Positions 47,013 through 58,041 of a stretch of DNA of 64,000 bases are shown here, piece after piece. Numbering within the stretch: the first letter of the stretch is position 1; every line of letters begins with the position of its first letter. This stretch comes from Sordaria brevicollis (taxonomy: Eukaryota > Ascomycota > Sordariomycetes > Sordariales > Sordariaceae), in contig JAUTDP010000001.1 of the NCBI GenBank assembly GCA_033439795.1, positions 5,022,001-5,086,000 of the forward strand, read 5' to 3'. Below the pieces are notes generated by a model. That model did not search any database. It was not told the DNA's origin and saw only the letters and a program-made list of their open reading frames with translations. The translations under genes were made by a program, and so were the position numbers.

Positions 47013-50000
47013 ATGGCCAAGAAGGGAACTTCCAAAAGCAGTGCCCCTGCGCCTGCAGCTGCGTCATCGTCATCGGCATCCGCCTCCAAATCGAAAAAGG
47101 ACTCCAAGAAGCCTGCCGGTCCATCGGAGGGTGACTTTATTGTCTTCAGCAATTCCGACAAGGAACCCAAAGGCAAGAGGGGAGGAGCTAAGGGTGGTCT
47201 CTCCAAAGCCGCAGCGGAGGAGCTTGACGCTGGGCCTCCAAAGCCGACGGTGAAGCAAATCATTGGTGGCCACTCCTGGACAGGCAAGCTTCCCGTCAAT
47301 CTTCTTTCGGAGCACTGCCAGAAGCAAAAATGGGAGAGACCTGACTACAACACCATCAAGACCAAGGATGGGTTCTCCGTTTTTGTCACTCTCAGCGCAA
47401 AGAACCCAAAGACACAGGAAATCACCACCTTGCCGCCATTCAAGCTTCCTCCGAGCCATGTGCACCTTGCGTACAAGCCTACCGCCCTGGAGGCCAAACA
47501 CTTTGCGGCGACCTATGCCCTGTACCGCGTTTGCAGCATGAAGAACATGCATATGACGCTTCCACCAGACTACAGGTCGCTGTGGAAGGAGTTTGAGGCC
47601 CTCAAGAAGCAGGATGTCAAGGAGGGCAAGGCATGGATGTATGAGGCCGACCCCTTCCAGGCTCAGAGAGAGCGCGAGGAGGCAAAGGCTGCCGCTGAGA
47701 AGAAGAGAGCTCAGATCCAGGCCGCCAAGGAGAAGGCCGCAAACGAGCCCGGCGTTTCCTTGGCATTCAGGGGCAGCGGCTCCGGGGGAGGCGGAGGCGG
47801 AGGCGGAGGCGGCGCGCACAATGTCATGAGGGGATGGGCCAATGTTCCCAAGATTGAGATGGGCAATAAGACGCGATCGCAGCTTGAGGATCTTCTCCGT
47901 AGGGAGACAATCTGGAACCCGAATGGGGTGGTTATGTCAGCAGCGCAAAAGGCCGCCATCGTCAAGGAGTTCAAGGATTTGGGATTCCGCCAAAGCCATA
48001 TTGAGGAGGCCGTTGAGGAGTGCAAGGACAGGGAGGAGACCTTGGAATGGCTCTTGGTCCACATCCCTGAAGATGACCTTCCACGATGGGCTCTTCCTGA
48101 GAAGTACAGTGCTGGCGTTACGGTCGCTGCCACTGATCTCAAGAGAGAGGGTGCCATTACGCGTCTGGCGCAGTCCGGATACTCCATCGACCTTTGCCGC
48201 AAGATCTTGGCACTTCATAATGGAGATGAGGCCAAGGCTGCGACGGACCTGCAGAAGCTGCTCCTCTCTAGCGGTTCTGAGTCCAAAGATACTACTTCTG
48301 CTGACGCGGATGCTATGGACTCTTGGAGGGATGCTGATGAGTGCTGGGAAGAGGAGATGGCTACGCTCGAGGCGTGCTTCGGCGACAAGTTCTCCAAGGT
48401 TTCTGCAGAAGTCTGCGAGATCAAGCTGGAAGGAGTCAAGAACGGCACGCAGACCAATGTCAAAGCCTGCGTCCAGTTCCGCAAATCAGAGAATTACCCT
48501 ACCCAGGTTATTCTGGCCATGGTAGCTGCGCTTCCGTCGTACATCAAGCTCAGTGTCATCAAGCAGGCACTTGCTTACGCTCTCACGCTAGAAGGCGAGG
48601 AGATGAAGATTTTCTACGTTGCCAGCTGGGTGCAAGAGAACATCAACGACATCATCGAAAAGCCCGGCCGCATTCGCGAAGTTGCCGCTGTGGCCTCCGC
48701 TGCTTCAGAGGAGCCCAAGAGGGCTGTCAAACGGGCGCGTAGAGCCCCGCGTTACCCCAAGCCTATCAACTGGACGCCCGACCCTCGTAGCACGGAGGAG
48801 TGGCGTGCCAGGACGGAAACTCCGTCTTACAAGAAGATGCTGTACGCACGGCAGAATCTGCCAGCCTGGCAGGTACAAGATTACCTCGTTGAGACGGTTT
48901 CAAAGAACCAGGTCACTATCATCTCCGGAGAAACGGGCTCCGGAAAGTCTACGCAGTCCGTCCAGTTCATCTTGGATGATCTGTACAGCAAGGGGCTTGG
49001 AAAGAGCGCAAACATAATCGTCACACAACCTCGCCGTATTTCTGCCCTGGGCTTGGCGGACAGAGTCAGTGATGAGCGCTGTGCGCAGGTTGGCCAGGAA
49101 GTTGGTTACTCGATCCGTGGCGAAAGTAAGACCAGCCCAAACACCAGAATCACCTTTGTCACTACTGGTGTGCTTCTCCGGCGTCTCCAGACCTCGGGTG
49201 GTCGTGTCGAAGACGTCGTTGCATCTCTTGCCGATGTCAGCCACGTGGTGGTCGATGAGGTGCACGAACGCAGTCTCGATACTGATTTCCTGCTTGCCAT
49301 CATCCGCGATGTCTTGTACAAGCGCAAGGACCTCAAGCTCATCCTTATGAGTGCCACCCTTGATGCTGCGTCTTTCAAGGACTATTTCACCGTTGACAAC
49401 AAGAACGTCTCGGTTGGTCTTGTTGAGATTTCTGGCCGGACGTACCCTGTCCAGGACTTCTACCTCGACGATGTCATCCACATGACCGGATTCAGCATCG
49501 GAAACAACCGTGAATACTACTATGACGACAACGCCGGCAGCAAGTCCAAGGAAGACCCCAACGGTGATCCTATCAACAAGATCATTCAGAGAATGGGTAG
49601 TCGCATCAATTACGATCTCCTCGTGGAGACCGTGTGCGCCATTGACACCGAACTCGCCGAGACTCAGAAATCTGGTGGTATCCTGATCTTCCTCCCGGGT
49701 GTGGCCGAAATCAACCGTGCCTGCAACGCTCTGCGAGCGGTGCCTTCTCTCCACGTTCTCCCTCTTCACGCATCTTTGGAGACCAAAGAGCAGAAGAGAG
49801 TATTTGCCGCTCCTCCTCCAGGCAAGAGAAAGGTGGTCATCGCCACCAACGTCGCCGAGACGTCCATCACCATTGACGACATCGTCGCTGTCATCGATAG
49901 CGGTAGAGTCAAGGAGACCTCATTCGACCCGCAGAACAACATGCGTAAGCTCGAGGAGACATGGGCCTCGCGCGCCGCTTGCAAGCAACGTCGTGGTCGT

Positions 50001-51271
50001 GCCGGTCGTGTCCAAGCAGGCAAGTGCTACAAGCTCTTTACGCGGAACCTGGAGATGCAAATGGCCGAGCGTCCCGACCCCGAGATCCGACGTGTTCCCT
50101 TGGAGCAGTTGTGCCTGGCTGTCAGAGCGATGGGTATCAAGGACGTCAGCCACTTCCTCTCTCGCGCACCCACTCCTCCCGAGGCTACAGCCGTCGAAGC
50201 ATCCATCACCATGCTCAGACGGATGGGTGCCCTCGATGGTGAGGAACTGACCGCGCTCGGTCAGCAGTTGGCCATGATCCCCGCCGACTTGCGATGCGGC
50301 AAGTTGATGGTGTACGGCTCCATCTTCGGCTGTCTCGATGACTGCGTCACCATCGCGGCCATTCTCAGCACCAAGTCGCCCTTCGTCTCACCCCAAGAAA
50401 AGCGCGAGGAAGCGAAAGAAGCCCGCAAGAGGTTCTCTCAGGGAGACGGCGACCTGCTCACCGACCTCCGCGCCTTCCAGGACTGGTACGACCAGATGTA
50501 CGGTGAGCAACGCATCGGCCAGAGCCGCGTGCGCGCTTGGTGCGCCGACAACTTTTTGAATTACCAAACCCTCTCCGACATTTCGTCAACCCGCTCGCAG
50601 TACTACTCGGCCCTCAAAGAAATGGGCATCATCCCCTACAACTACTCCGAGTCTTCCTCCTCCACCACCCCCAGCGGCCAAAAGTCAATGGCCCTCCTCC
50701 GCGCCTTAACAGCATCAGCATTCAGCCCTCAAATCGCCCGCATCCAATTCCCCGACAAGAAATTTGCCGCGTCCATGACTGGTGCCGTGGAGCTGGACCC
50801 GGAAGCCAAAACGATCAAATTTTTCTCGCAGGAGAATGGTCGCGTGTTTATCCACCCGAGCAGCACGCTGTTTGATAGCCAGGGCTTTGGAGGAAACGCG
50901 AGCTTCATGTCGTATTTTACCAAGATTGCTACTAGCAAGGTATTCATTAGGGATTTGACTCGTAAGTTTTTCCTTCTCCCTCTGTAACAGTTGAGGGGCT
51001 GATATTGACCGTGAAAACAGCATTCAACGCCTACACCCTCCTTTTGTTCTCGGGTGCTATTGATCTAGATACCCAGGGCCGCGGTCTTGTGGTTGATGGT
51101 TGGTTGAGGTTGCGCGGATGGGCTCGTATCGGAGTGTTGGTGTCGAGGTTGAGAGGGTTGATTGATAAGTTGATTACGATGAAAGTGGAGAATCCGGCGT
51201 TGGATGTTGAAAAGAATGAGATTATCAAGACGGTGGTGAAGCTGGTGGAGTTGGATGGTCTTGATGCTTGA
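47013..51271 (+). CDS. DExH-box RNA helicase, DHX29/DHX57/YLR419W type
   Basis: Exons 47013-50961 and 51021-51271 encode 1399 aa. The N terminus is Lys/Ala-rich with a polyglycine run (about 258-266). A UBA-like domain lies at about 379-419 (LAQSGYSIDLCRKILALHNGDEAK cut here) and an RWD-like domain at about 445-546 (WEEEMATLEACFGDKF...). The helicase core has motif I GETGSGKS (639-646), DEVH (748-751), SAT (780-782) and motif VI QRRGRAGR (992-999), then HA2/ratchet and OB-fold C-terminal domains. This order matches DHX29/DHX57-type helicases. DHX29 promotes scanning on structured mRNA, so a cytoplasmic translation role is likely but inferred. The single 59-nt intron near the 3' end is well defined. 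Confidence 0.92.
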
Positions 51272-51602
51272 TGTGGAAGTTTCAAGAAAAGGGGCATGAG
51301 GACAAAAGGGGGAAGGGATCTTGTCCATAAAGGCTGAGAAGATCGAAATCGGATTTAGAGACAGGGATAAATGGGGCTTTTTGGTTACCGATATAGACAC
51401 TTTCTTGACAACACTCACTTATGTCTGGTGACAATCCGACTGTTGTAAGCTTGAGCTTAGAGGTATATGCATTCTATAGGTCCTGTTCTTTCCCTATGAC
51501 GTTCTGTTGTTCCGGATAAACCTCTCTCATCCAAGACGTACTCACTCACGTCTCTCTAAGTGTCCATATGTACACCTCACCCCCTTACCACTGACCCTAG
51601 AT
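51272..51602. other. Convergent 3' ends
   Basis: Short space between the helicase stop and the nuo13.4 stop, presumably both 3' UTRs. Nothing else seen. Confidence 0.5.
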
Positions 51603-52376
51603 CTAGTGCCTAGGAGCAGCAACTGGCTCCCACGACTGAATCTTGGGCTTGACACTACACTCATCATCAGTAACCCCCTCTCTATCTCACACATACTACC
51701 TTGGCGGGAGAAACATACGTGTTATAAGTCTTAAAAGCCCCCATCTGCGCCGTATAGTTGGGTGCATGCACAGGAGGGGCCCAGGGCCGCTTGGGCGCCT
51801 GCGTGGCGATCGGGTCTTGGGTAGGGACAGTGTCGACCGCGTACGAGATCCACGCGTGCCAGAGCGGCTCGATGTGCGATGGGTCGTAGTCGTGCTTGGC
51901 GTAGTCGACCCAGCGCGTGCGCAGGGGCAGCTCCTCGGTGTTTTCGAAGAACTTGTTGCCGAACTTGTCGATGCCTACTAGGGTGCCGGCTTTGGTGTCG
52001 CCTGTTTGTCACATGGTAAGGTGAGCTGGTTGTTGTGATGATGGAGGGTTGCGGGGGAGGGAGATGGGTGTATGGGGGGAGGGTTCGTACCGATATACTG
52101 TTTGTGGGGAGCGTGGTGTTGGTGTTAGTAGTTGTGGTTATAGCTCTGTCTGTCTCTCTATGTATGGGAGTCGTTTGGTCGCCGGATATCGTGGTTCTAA
52201 GCGGGACTCTCAATCGACGGAGGTGATGGATGTAGACGTACGTTCATTTGGTGCCAGGCATCCTGAGATCACAACGACATTAGCGACGGCGCATTATCAC
52301 AACTTTAGATAGATCAAGACGCTACCTTCAAGCCAACCTTGCGCAGGTTGCGAATCGTTCTGGTGATGGTAGACAT
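51603..52376 (-). CDS. nuo13.4: Complex I accessory subunit NDUFA12/B17.2 (NUO13.4)
   Basis: Five exons are inferred: 52376-52326 (51 nt), 52262-52242 (21 nt), 52097-52091 (7 nt), 52001-51719 (283 nt) and 51654-51603 (52 nt). Joined, they encode 137 aa. The series RNLRKVGLK, DAWHQMN, YIG, DTKAGTLVGIDKFGNKFFEN, RTRWVDYAKHDYDPSHIEPL, WHAWISYAVDTVP and KPKIQSWEPV is the NDUFA12 family signature from end to end. It is a peripheral subunit of mitochondrial NADH:ubiquinone oxidoreductase. Phase holds at every junction and the reconstructed protein needs both micro-exons, so the model is strong despite the odd architecture. It is divergent to pgs1, another inner-membrane gene. Confidence 0.9.
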
Positions 52377-52888
52377 GATTGTTGTTGTCTTGACTCGCGG
52401 ATAGTGGAGTCAATCGAGAGTGTGGAATCAGAGGAGCTCCTCCGGGGTTGCTGTCGTCGGCGATGGCGTCGGCCGGTCGGTCGTGAAGTTGAAAGTTGGA
52501 GTCGCAACGGGGAGACTGGCGGCTGACGCAGTGGACCGAGGTGGCCAATTGCAGCTGGCAAAAGAGCTGGGAGCCTGAGAGAGCTCTGGCCCATGACATC
52601 GGATTCTCGAAACCTCAAATGCCAAGGCGGGCCCCGGATAGCCTTGTAAACTCTCCCCACAACCCTTCCCGTCAGCGGGCGGTCATCCCGCGGGGGCGTC
52701 TTCAGTGGATTAGCCCGGGTCTAGGCGCCTGTACCGACACCGTTCGCTAGGTCATCGGGCGCGATAAGGTAGCCGATGGATGGAATGCCCGCATCCAAAA
52801 ATTTGGGCCGATTGACTTACACTTAGACAACCTACTTCGACAAGGAACACCACCCGAATCCCGTCTTTGACACCAAAAACCAGCGGAT
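52377..52888. promoter_or_regulatory. Shared promoter of nuo13.4 and pgs1
   Basis: The 512 bp separate the start codons of two divergent genes for mitochondrial inner-membrane proteins. No gene lies within. No specific factor site can be named with confidence; GC-rich patches such as CCGCGGGGG occur near 52690. Confidence 0.5.
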
Positions 52889-54631
52889 ATGCTGGCAAGG
52901 AGTACTTCACGATGCTGCACCAAGCTTAGAGCACCGTCTTCGCGGCTCAGTTTACGAGTAGCCAGGCCACAATGTCGACAGTTCTCGGCCTCCGGGGCGT
53001 CGCATAGCACCGGCCCGACGAACCCTTCCAGCGCCGGCCTCCTCGCGCCCTTCACCAACGAGCTCGACAAGATCGCCCCGTCCTTCAGGATCAACGGCTC
53101 CCAAGTCCGCGTTCTGCAAACACCGACCGAGTTCTACGAGACCCTCAAGGTTCGACAAAGATGATGGAAAAGGCCTGTGTTGTCAGCTAGCGGCGGTGGT
53201 GCTGACTGATGCCTTCTTCCCAACTCACCAGGACAAGATCCGCAAGGCAGAGAAGCGCATCTTCCTCTCGACCCTCTACATTGGCAAGTCGGAAAAGGAA
53301 TTGGTACGGAAAAGATATCTGGCGCACATCACAATGGCTAGGTGCTAACAGCTGGTGCATTTCCTTAGATTGCGACTCTCCAAGAAGCCCTCCGTGCGAA
53401 ACCCGATCTGAAGCTCAGCATCCTCACTGACGCCCTGCGCGGTACCCGTGAAGCCCCCAACCCATCATGCGCCTCCCTTCTGGCGCCCTTAATCTCCGAG
53501 TTCGGCCCTGATCGTGTCGAGATTCGCATGTACCATACGCCAAACCTCACCGGGCTACGAAAGAAACATATCCCCAAGAGAATAAACGAAGGATGGGGAC
53601 TGCAGCACATGAAGCTGTACGGCATCGACGATGAGATCATCCTTTCCGGCGCCAACCTCTCAAGCGACTACTTTTCCGACAGGCAGGATCGGTACCATGT
53701 CTACTCGAGCAGAGACATCACCGAGTACTTCTCGAACCTTCAGACGGCCGTCTCATCTTTGAGCTTCCTCGTCAAGCCCTCTTCCGACCCGTCCGGCTTC
53801 GAACTAGTATGGCCAGAAGATAACTCGGCTACCTCGCCTCTCGAAAACCCAAAGAAGTTCGTCGCCGAGTCTACCGCACTACTTTCCGGCCTCATCTCGC
53901 CCAAGACAGCGCCACGGACCGCCCTCGACGGCACACCAGCCGAGAAGCGCGACACCACCGTCTACATGCTTGCACAATTCTCGCAACTCCTAAAACCCGA
54001 CACCTCGACTGAGCTTCCTGCCGTTAGCCATGTCCTCCGAACTCTGGCAGCACCAGAATACGCCAACTCGTCATGGACCTTCACAGCCGGCTACTTCAAC
54101 CCCGCGCCCTCCCTCACCAAGCTCCTACTGGGCACCGCGTCGACAAACAACGTCGTCATCACCGCGTCACCTTTCGCCAACGGCTTTTACCAATCCTCCG
54201 GCGTTTCCGGTCTCCTGCCGGACGCCTACACCCTCCTGGCGCGCCGCTTCGTCCGCGCCGTACACGAGTCCAAGCACCGGGGCACCACTGTCCTCAAAGA
54301 ATGGAGGAAGGGCACCGTCGGTGAGCCCGGCGGGTGGACCTACCACGCCAAGGGTCTCTGGGTTACGATGCCCAAGAACGAGAACCCCAGCATCAGCCTG
54401 ATCGGCAGCTCCAACTACACCAAGAGGAGCTACTCGCTTGATCTGGAAGCCAACGCTCTCATTGTGACGGAGAACGAGGATCTCAAGAAGCGGCTGGGCG
54501 AGGAGCAGAGGTTGTTGCAGGATAATGCGGCGGTGGTGACGAGGGAGGACTTTGCCAAGACGGAGAGGAGGGTTGGGCTGAAGGTGAGGATTGCCATGAT
54601 GATTGTGCAGCTTGTTGGTGGTGCCCTATAA
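52889..54631 (+). CDS. pgs1: CDP-diacylglycerol-glycerol-3-phosphate phosphatidyltransferase (PGP synthase), mitochondrial
   Basis: Exons 52889-53149, 53232-53303 and 53369-54631 encode 531 aa of the phospholipase D superfamily. An Arg/Ser-rich N terminus (MLARSTSRCCTKLRAPSSR) is a mitochondrial targeting sequence. Both HKD motifs are intact: HMKLYGIDDEIILSG with His191/Lys193, and HAKGLWV with His437/Lys439 followed by GSSNYTKRSYSLDLE. The enzyme makes phosphatidylglycerol phosphate from CDP-diacylglycerol and glycerol-3-phosphate, the first committed step to cardiolipin in the inner membrane. Length and domain order match yeast Pgs1. The introns of 82 and 65 nt have GTTCGA and GTACGG donors; the first is weak but the phase is unambiguous. 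Confidence 0.92.
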
Positions 54632-55177
54632 TTTCTATAGGCGGGTTCAGGGAAGTAGGTATGTACAGTTGTGTGTAGTTGTGTGTATGACATACGTGAT
54701 GAGATTTACGGTAGAGGTATATACCCCCATACAATGTATCATCAGTGAGAGAACTTGACGGAGTTGATCTAGGTGTTGGATTTGCACTTGTGGTTCGTCC
54801 TACTGGAATAAAGAGAAAGGAAACTGTTCCAAGGCGACGGGAAAATCTTAACAGTTATTACCGGGCGGCAAGCACGGGGCAAACTGTTTTGCCTCGCTAT
54901 CCTCAGCTCCTGAGACTCGGAGATCTTGAAACACCCCCCAACACACCTCCTGGAAACCAGCAAAGGAGGATCGACAGCAAGCATTCCTCAACCATCAACC
55001 AGATAGACCGGACAGCTTTGAACAAAAGAAGGTAAGAGCCGCATACTATTGACATCAGCGACACGAAAGGGCTGAGTGCTACCAATAATCAAACAGTTGC
55101 ACACACTCGTCCAGAAAGCCTTAGGGATAATCGTTCCGAAATCGGCAATAACCATCATTAGCAACAAGACTTCAACG
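54632..55177 (+). other. Intergenic and probable 5' UTR with intron
   Basis: This lies downstream of pgs1. A candidate 5' UTR intron at 55032-55096 (GTAAGA donor, CTATTGACATC branch-like site, AAACAG acceptor) precedes the small ORF at 55178, suggesting a transcript here. Nothing else seen. Confidence 0.4.
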
Positions 55178-55408
55178 ATGGAGGTTTACAGCCGGAAAGA
55201 ACAAGATCCGGAGGTTATTTGGCCTGCGGCCCGCCGCCATCACGGCCACCCCGACCCCGGCTATACTTGCTCCCGAGAGACACAAATGGAGGCTGATCGG
55301 CACTTTCGGAAGTTCATGAGTAAACGTGGCTGTTCTAGACCACGAGGCTTCAACGGCTTCTGGGAACCCGAGAAACATAAGCAGATCCACAAACATATGG
55401 CTTCTTGA
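55178..55408 (+). CDS. Small protein, 76 aa, unknown
   Basis: An ATG-initiated frame encodes a charged, His/Arg-rich peptide (MEVYSRKEQDPEVIW at the start; METxxH-like QMEADRHFRKFMSKRGC in the middle; NGFWEPEKHKQIHKHM at the end). The composition is protein-like and a well-formed intron lies in the presumed leader. No family is recognised. The isolated position and small size leave room for a chance ORF. Confidence 0.4.
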   Translation: MEVYSRKEQDPEVIWPAARRHHGHPDPGYTCSRETQMEADRHFRKFMSKRGCSRPRGFNGFWEPEKHKQIHKHMAS

Positions 55409-56236
55409 GGTATCGAAGTGCTGGCGAGCTCGGCGGGGTAGTGAGCCGGCACCTAGGACTTCCGCGCCTCTTGATAGGAATCGCTGACTGGCCGAGGAAG
55501 GTAGAAGTCGTACTACCAACTGGATGTAAGTGAAATTCTTATTGTGAGGCATGTGTTTGGTTGAGTCAGATAATCATGTCTGTGAACTCTTTTTTGGTTT
55601 GGACTGAAGAAAGCCGAAATCCACTTTTCGAGCGGAGGGTTGCTAGGTTGCCCAGGATCCCAAAAATAATTCACCTACCCTGCACATCCACCTCCACTTA
55701 CCAACAGTTCGGGCACGCGACAACCCGTTCGGGAATCGGAACCCAGGAGTCTGGTCGTAGCCACAACTTCGCAACGACTTCCCATGTTGGCTTGATCTAG
55801 CAAGGAAGTTTGTCTCGAATTGCTAGTCAGTTCTCATTGAATTAAGCTTTTCTGCTGCTCGGCTAATGTCGTTGCCGTTTCTTGTCGTCGTGGCTGAGCT
55901 GGGAGGACCCTGAATGAGTACGATGTCAGACATGTTACAGATTTGGAATCCGGTGTGGCCGTCCCGATTGGGAAATCCCGACTCCTCGTATTAGTCTGTC
56001 TTTGCGGCTTGGATATGTTAACAAAATAGAGCATATTGACCGGATGTCGTGTGCTTTTAGTCGAGATGGTAGATCCCAAGTTCTTTTTCCAAATCGATTT
56101 TGGTCCGTTGACCACTTCAAATACGTCTTGTTTTCTCTCAAACATCATCAGTTCCTGTTCATTTCGCCGGCCGATAACCACTAAGATTTAATCATTCTTC
56201 TTCTACCTCTTCAGCCAGCAAGCCTCACCTGGAATT
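55409..56236. other. Intergenic, no gene seen
   Basis: Unique DNA. The minus-strand frame at 55834-56181 shows no domain. The end (56190-56236) is CT-rich leader for the next gene. Confidence 0.45.
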
Positions 56237-57613
56237 ATGCCAAGCTGGTTTTCTCGAACACCTACCATCCCAAGGATCGTCGTCTCTTGCGTTGACACTG
56301 ACATGGCCCCCAGCATGTCACCATCACGTTTCCCCATCCTCAGCTCACCCCTTCATCCTCGAGTCAAGACCCTTCGTCGTCCACGGGAAACGACATGTTC
56401 CTCCAAAATGACTCTAGTGTCATCACTCCAAAAACCACTCCTTCACATTGTAGCAGTCGTCATCCTGCTCTTCCTCTCGGCAACTCTCTTCAGCGAAGCA
56501 GTCACACCATCATCATTAATCACAACGCCAACTCAACAACAACACCGACTACCACAGGAAGACCAAACCACCTCCTGCAAAACCCACACCCACCCCAACC
56601 CCCTCGCCGCCCTCTTCCCCTCCAACGCCACAGGCGTTCTCAACGCGACCCTAGCCATAATCCCCATCCCCCTCACTCTCGCCAACAGTCTCATCCCCTC
56701 CGGAATCTCCATCCTCGAATCAGCTTTTCGGTCTCTCCTCCCATCTTTCCCCGAGGGGTACTACCCCGTTTTGTTACAAGCGGCTTTGGATCATGATATC
56801 CAGCTTAAATTCTACGACATCACTCTGGAAGATTTCTCGGTACGTTTCCCCCTCCTTTCCCGTTGGAATAGTAGGGGTGTGGGCTGATAGAACGAATAGA
56901 GAATCGGCTTCGAGTTCCCCTTTCTGGATTTGGCAAAGGATGGGTATTCGTCTTACCGCTGGGCTCCGGAGCAGTTAATCAGTGCGGACAACGAAATTGC
57001 TATTGATGGATCGAGAGCGTATGGAACCAAAGTTGAGAGGGCCGAGTTTGAGACGGGGTGTCAGGCTTATGGGATGCTTGAGAATGGGAATATGTGGTTT
57101 AAGGGGGTTTCGACCTCCTCAGATGACGACAACGCTGTTGGGGGGGACGGAAAGGCAGAAGAAGGGAAGTTGATAGAGCTGGCAATGGCCCGGCTCCTTG
57201 CTTCTTCTTTTGACACCGGAAGTCCCTACCCGTTGGACTTCTTCAGGAACATCACCAACCAACCTACCTTTGCTAAGCAGGGTGGGGGTTGCGACAACAT
57301 GATTCGGTTTTTTGATACGGCCATGTCTAGGGGAGAGTTCCCGCCGGTGGCCGTGAGGGGAAGGGTGAGGGCTGTTAACATTTTCCCGTTTGCTAAGGAG
57401 GAAGAGTTGGAGTTGGATGCGGACTCGGGCTTATCAGGCTCGGACTCCCCGGACGACGCTGGTCGTCTAAGGAAGAGGGAGTGGGGGTGGACGGATGTAT
57501 ACGGGGTCCAAGTGGCCACACCGTTTATTGAGAATAACTACCTCGATTGTGAGACGATGAGGGGGTATGAGGGCTGGACTGCCCCGGATGGGATGAGGAT
57601 GGATGACTTATGA
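56237..57613 (+). CDS. Single-pass membrane protein of unknown function
   Basis: Exons 56237-56839 and 56900-57613 encode 438 aa. One hydrophobic helix lies at about residues 66-86 (LLHIVAVVILLFLSATLF). A second Met at residue 58 (MTLVSSLQKP) would make it an N-terminal signal anchor and may be the true start. The rest looks lumenal or extracellular with sequons (NAT, NIT) and conserved-looking blocks (IGFEFPFLDLAKDGYSSYRW, AIDGSRAYGTKVE, WGWTDVYGVQVATPFIENNY). I recognise no domain. The 60-nt intron has a GTACGT donor and AATAG acceptor. Confidence 0.65.
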
Positions 57614-58041
57614 CGCTGTGTTTAGCAGACGATAATCAACTCGCGGGAACGAGGTAATAATGCTCGATATTGAACCAGGACAGCTTTAAACACGATTGCC
57701 AAGGCAGCCAATCGTATACCTATGCAACGACGGTAGGTTGTTACCTTTGTCGTGTTGCAGAACTGTCCAGGAGGATGACTCAGTGCTACCAAAAAGACGA
57801 TGAGGGGTCGACAAATATAGAGGTTGCTCACCTTCCTGTTACGGTTTGCGACATAGGTAAGCACGACTACAAAGTAGCCGGCATCCCATCTCAATCGACG
57901 ATCCGCCACGATACTGTCAGTTTCCCATCACCTGTGTCATTGTATGACCTGCTGAGAAACCAAATCGACCGGCGGTTACCTCTCCAGAAATCGATCATCT
58001 TGACAAAACGATCTAATCCGATACTCGTGAAATTGATCATC
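57614..58041. other. Intergenic, S9 peptidase promoter
   Basis: Unique DNA without a supported gene. Confidence 0.5.

Noticed and set aside
48900..49769. 289-codon minus-strand ORF in the helicase gene
   Set aside because: Antisense to conserved helicase motifs; composition explained by the sense codons.
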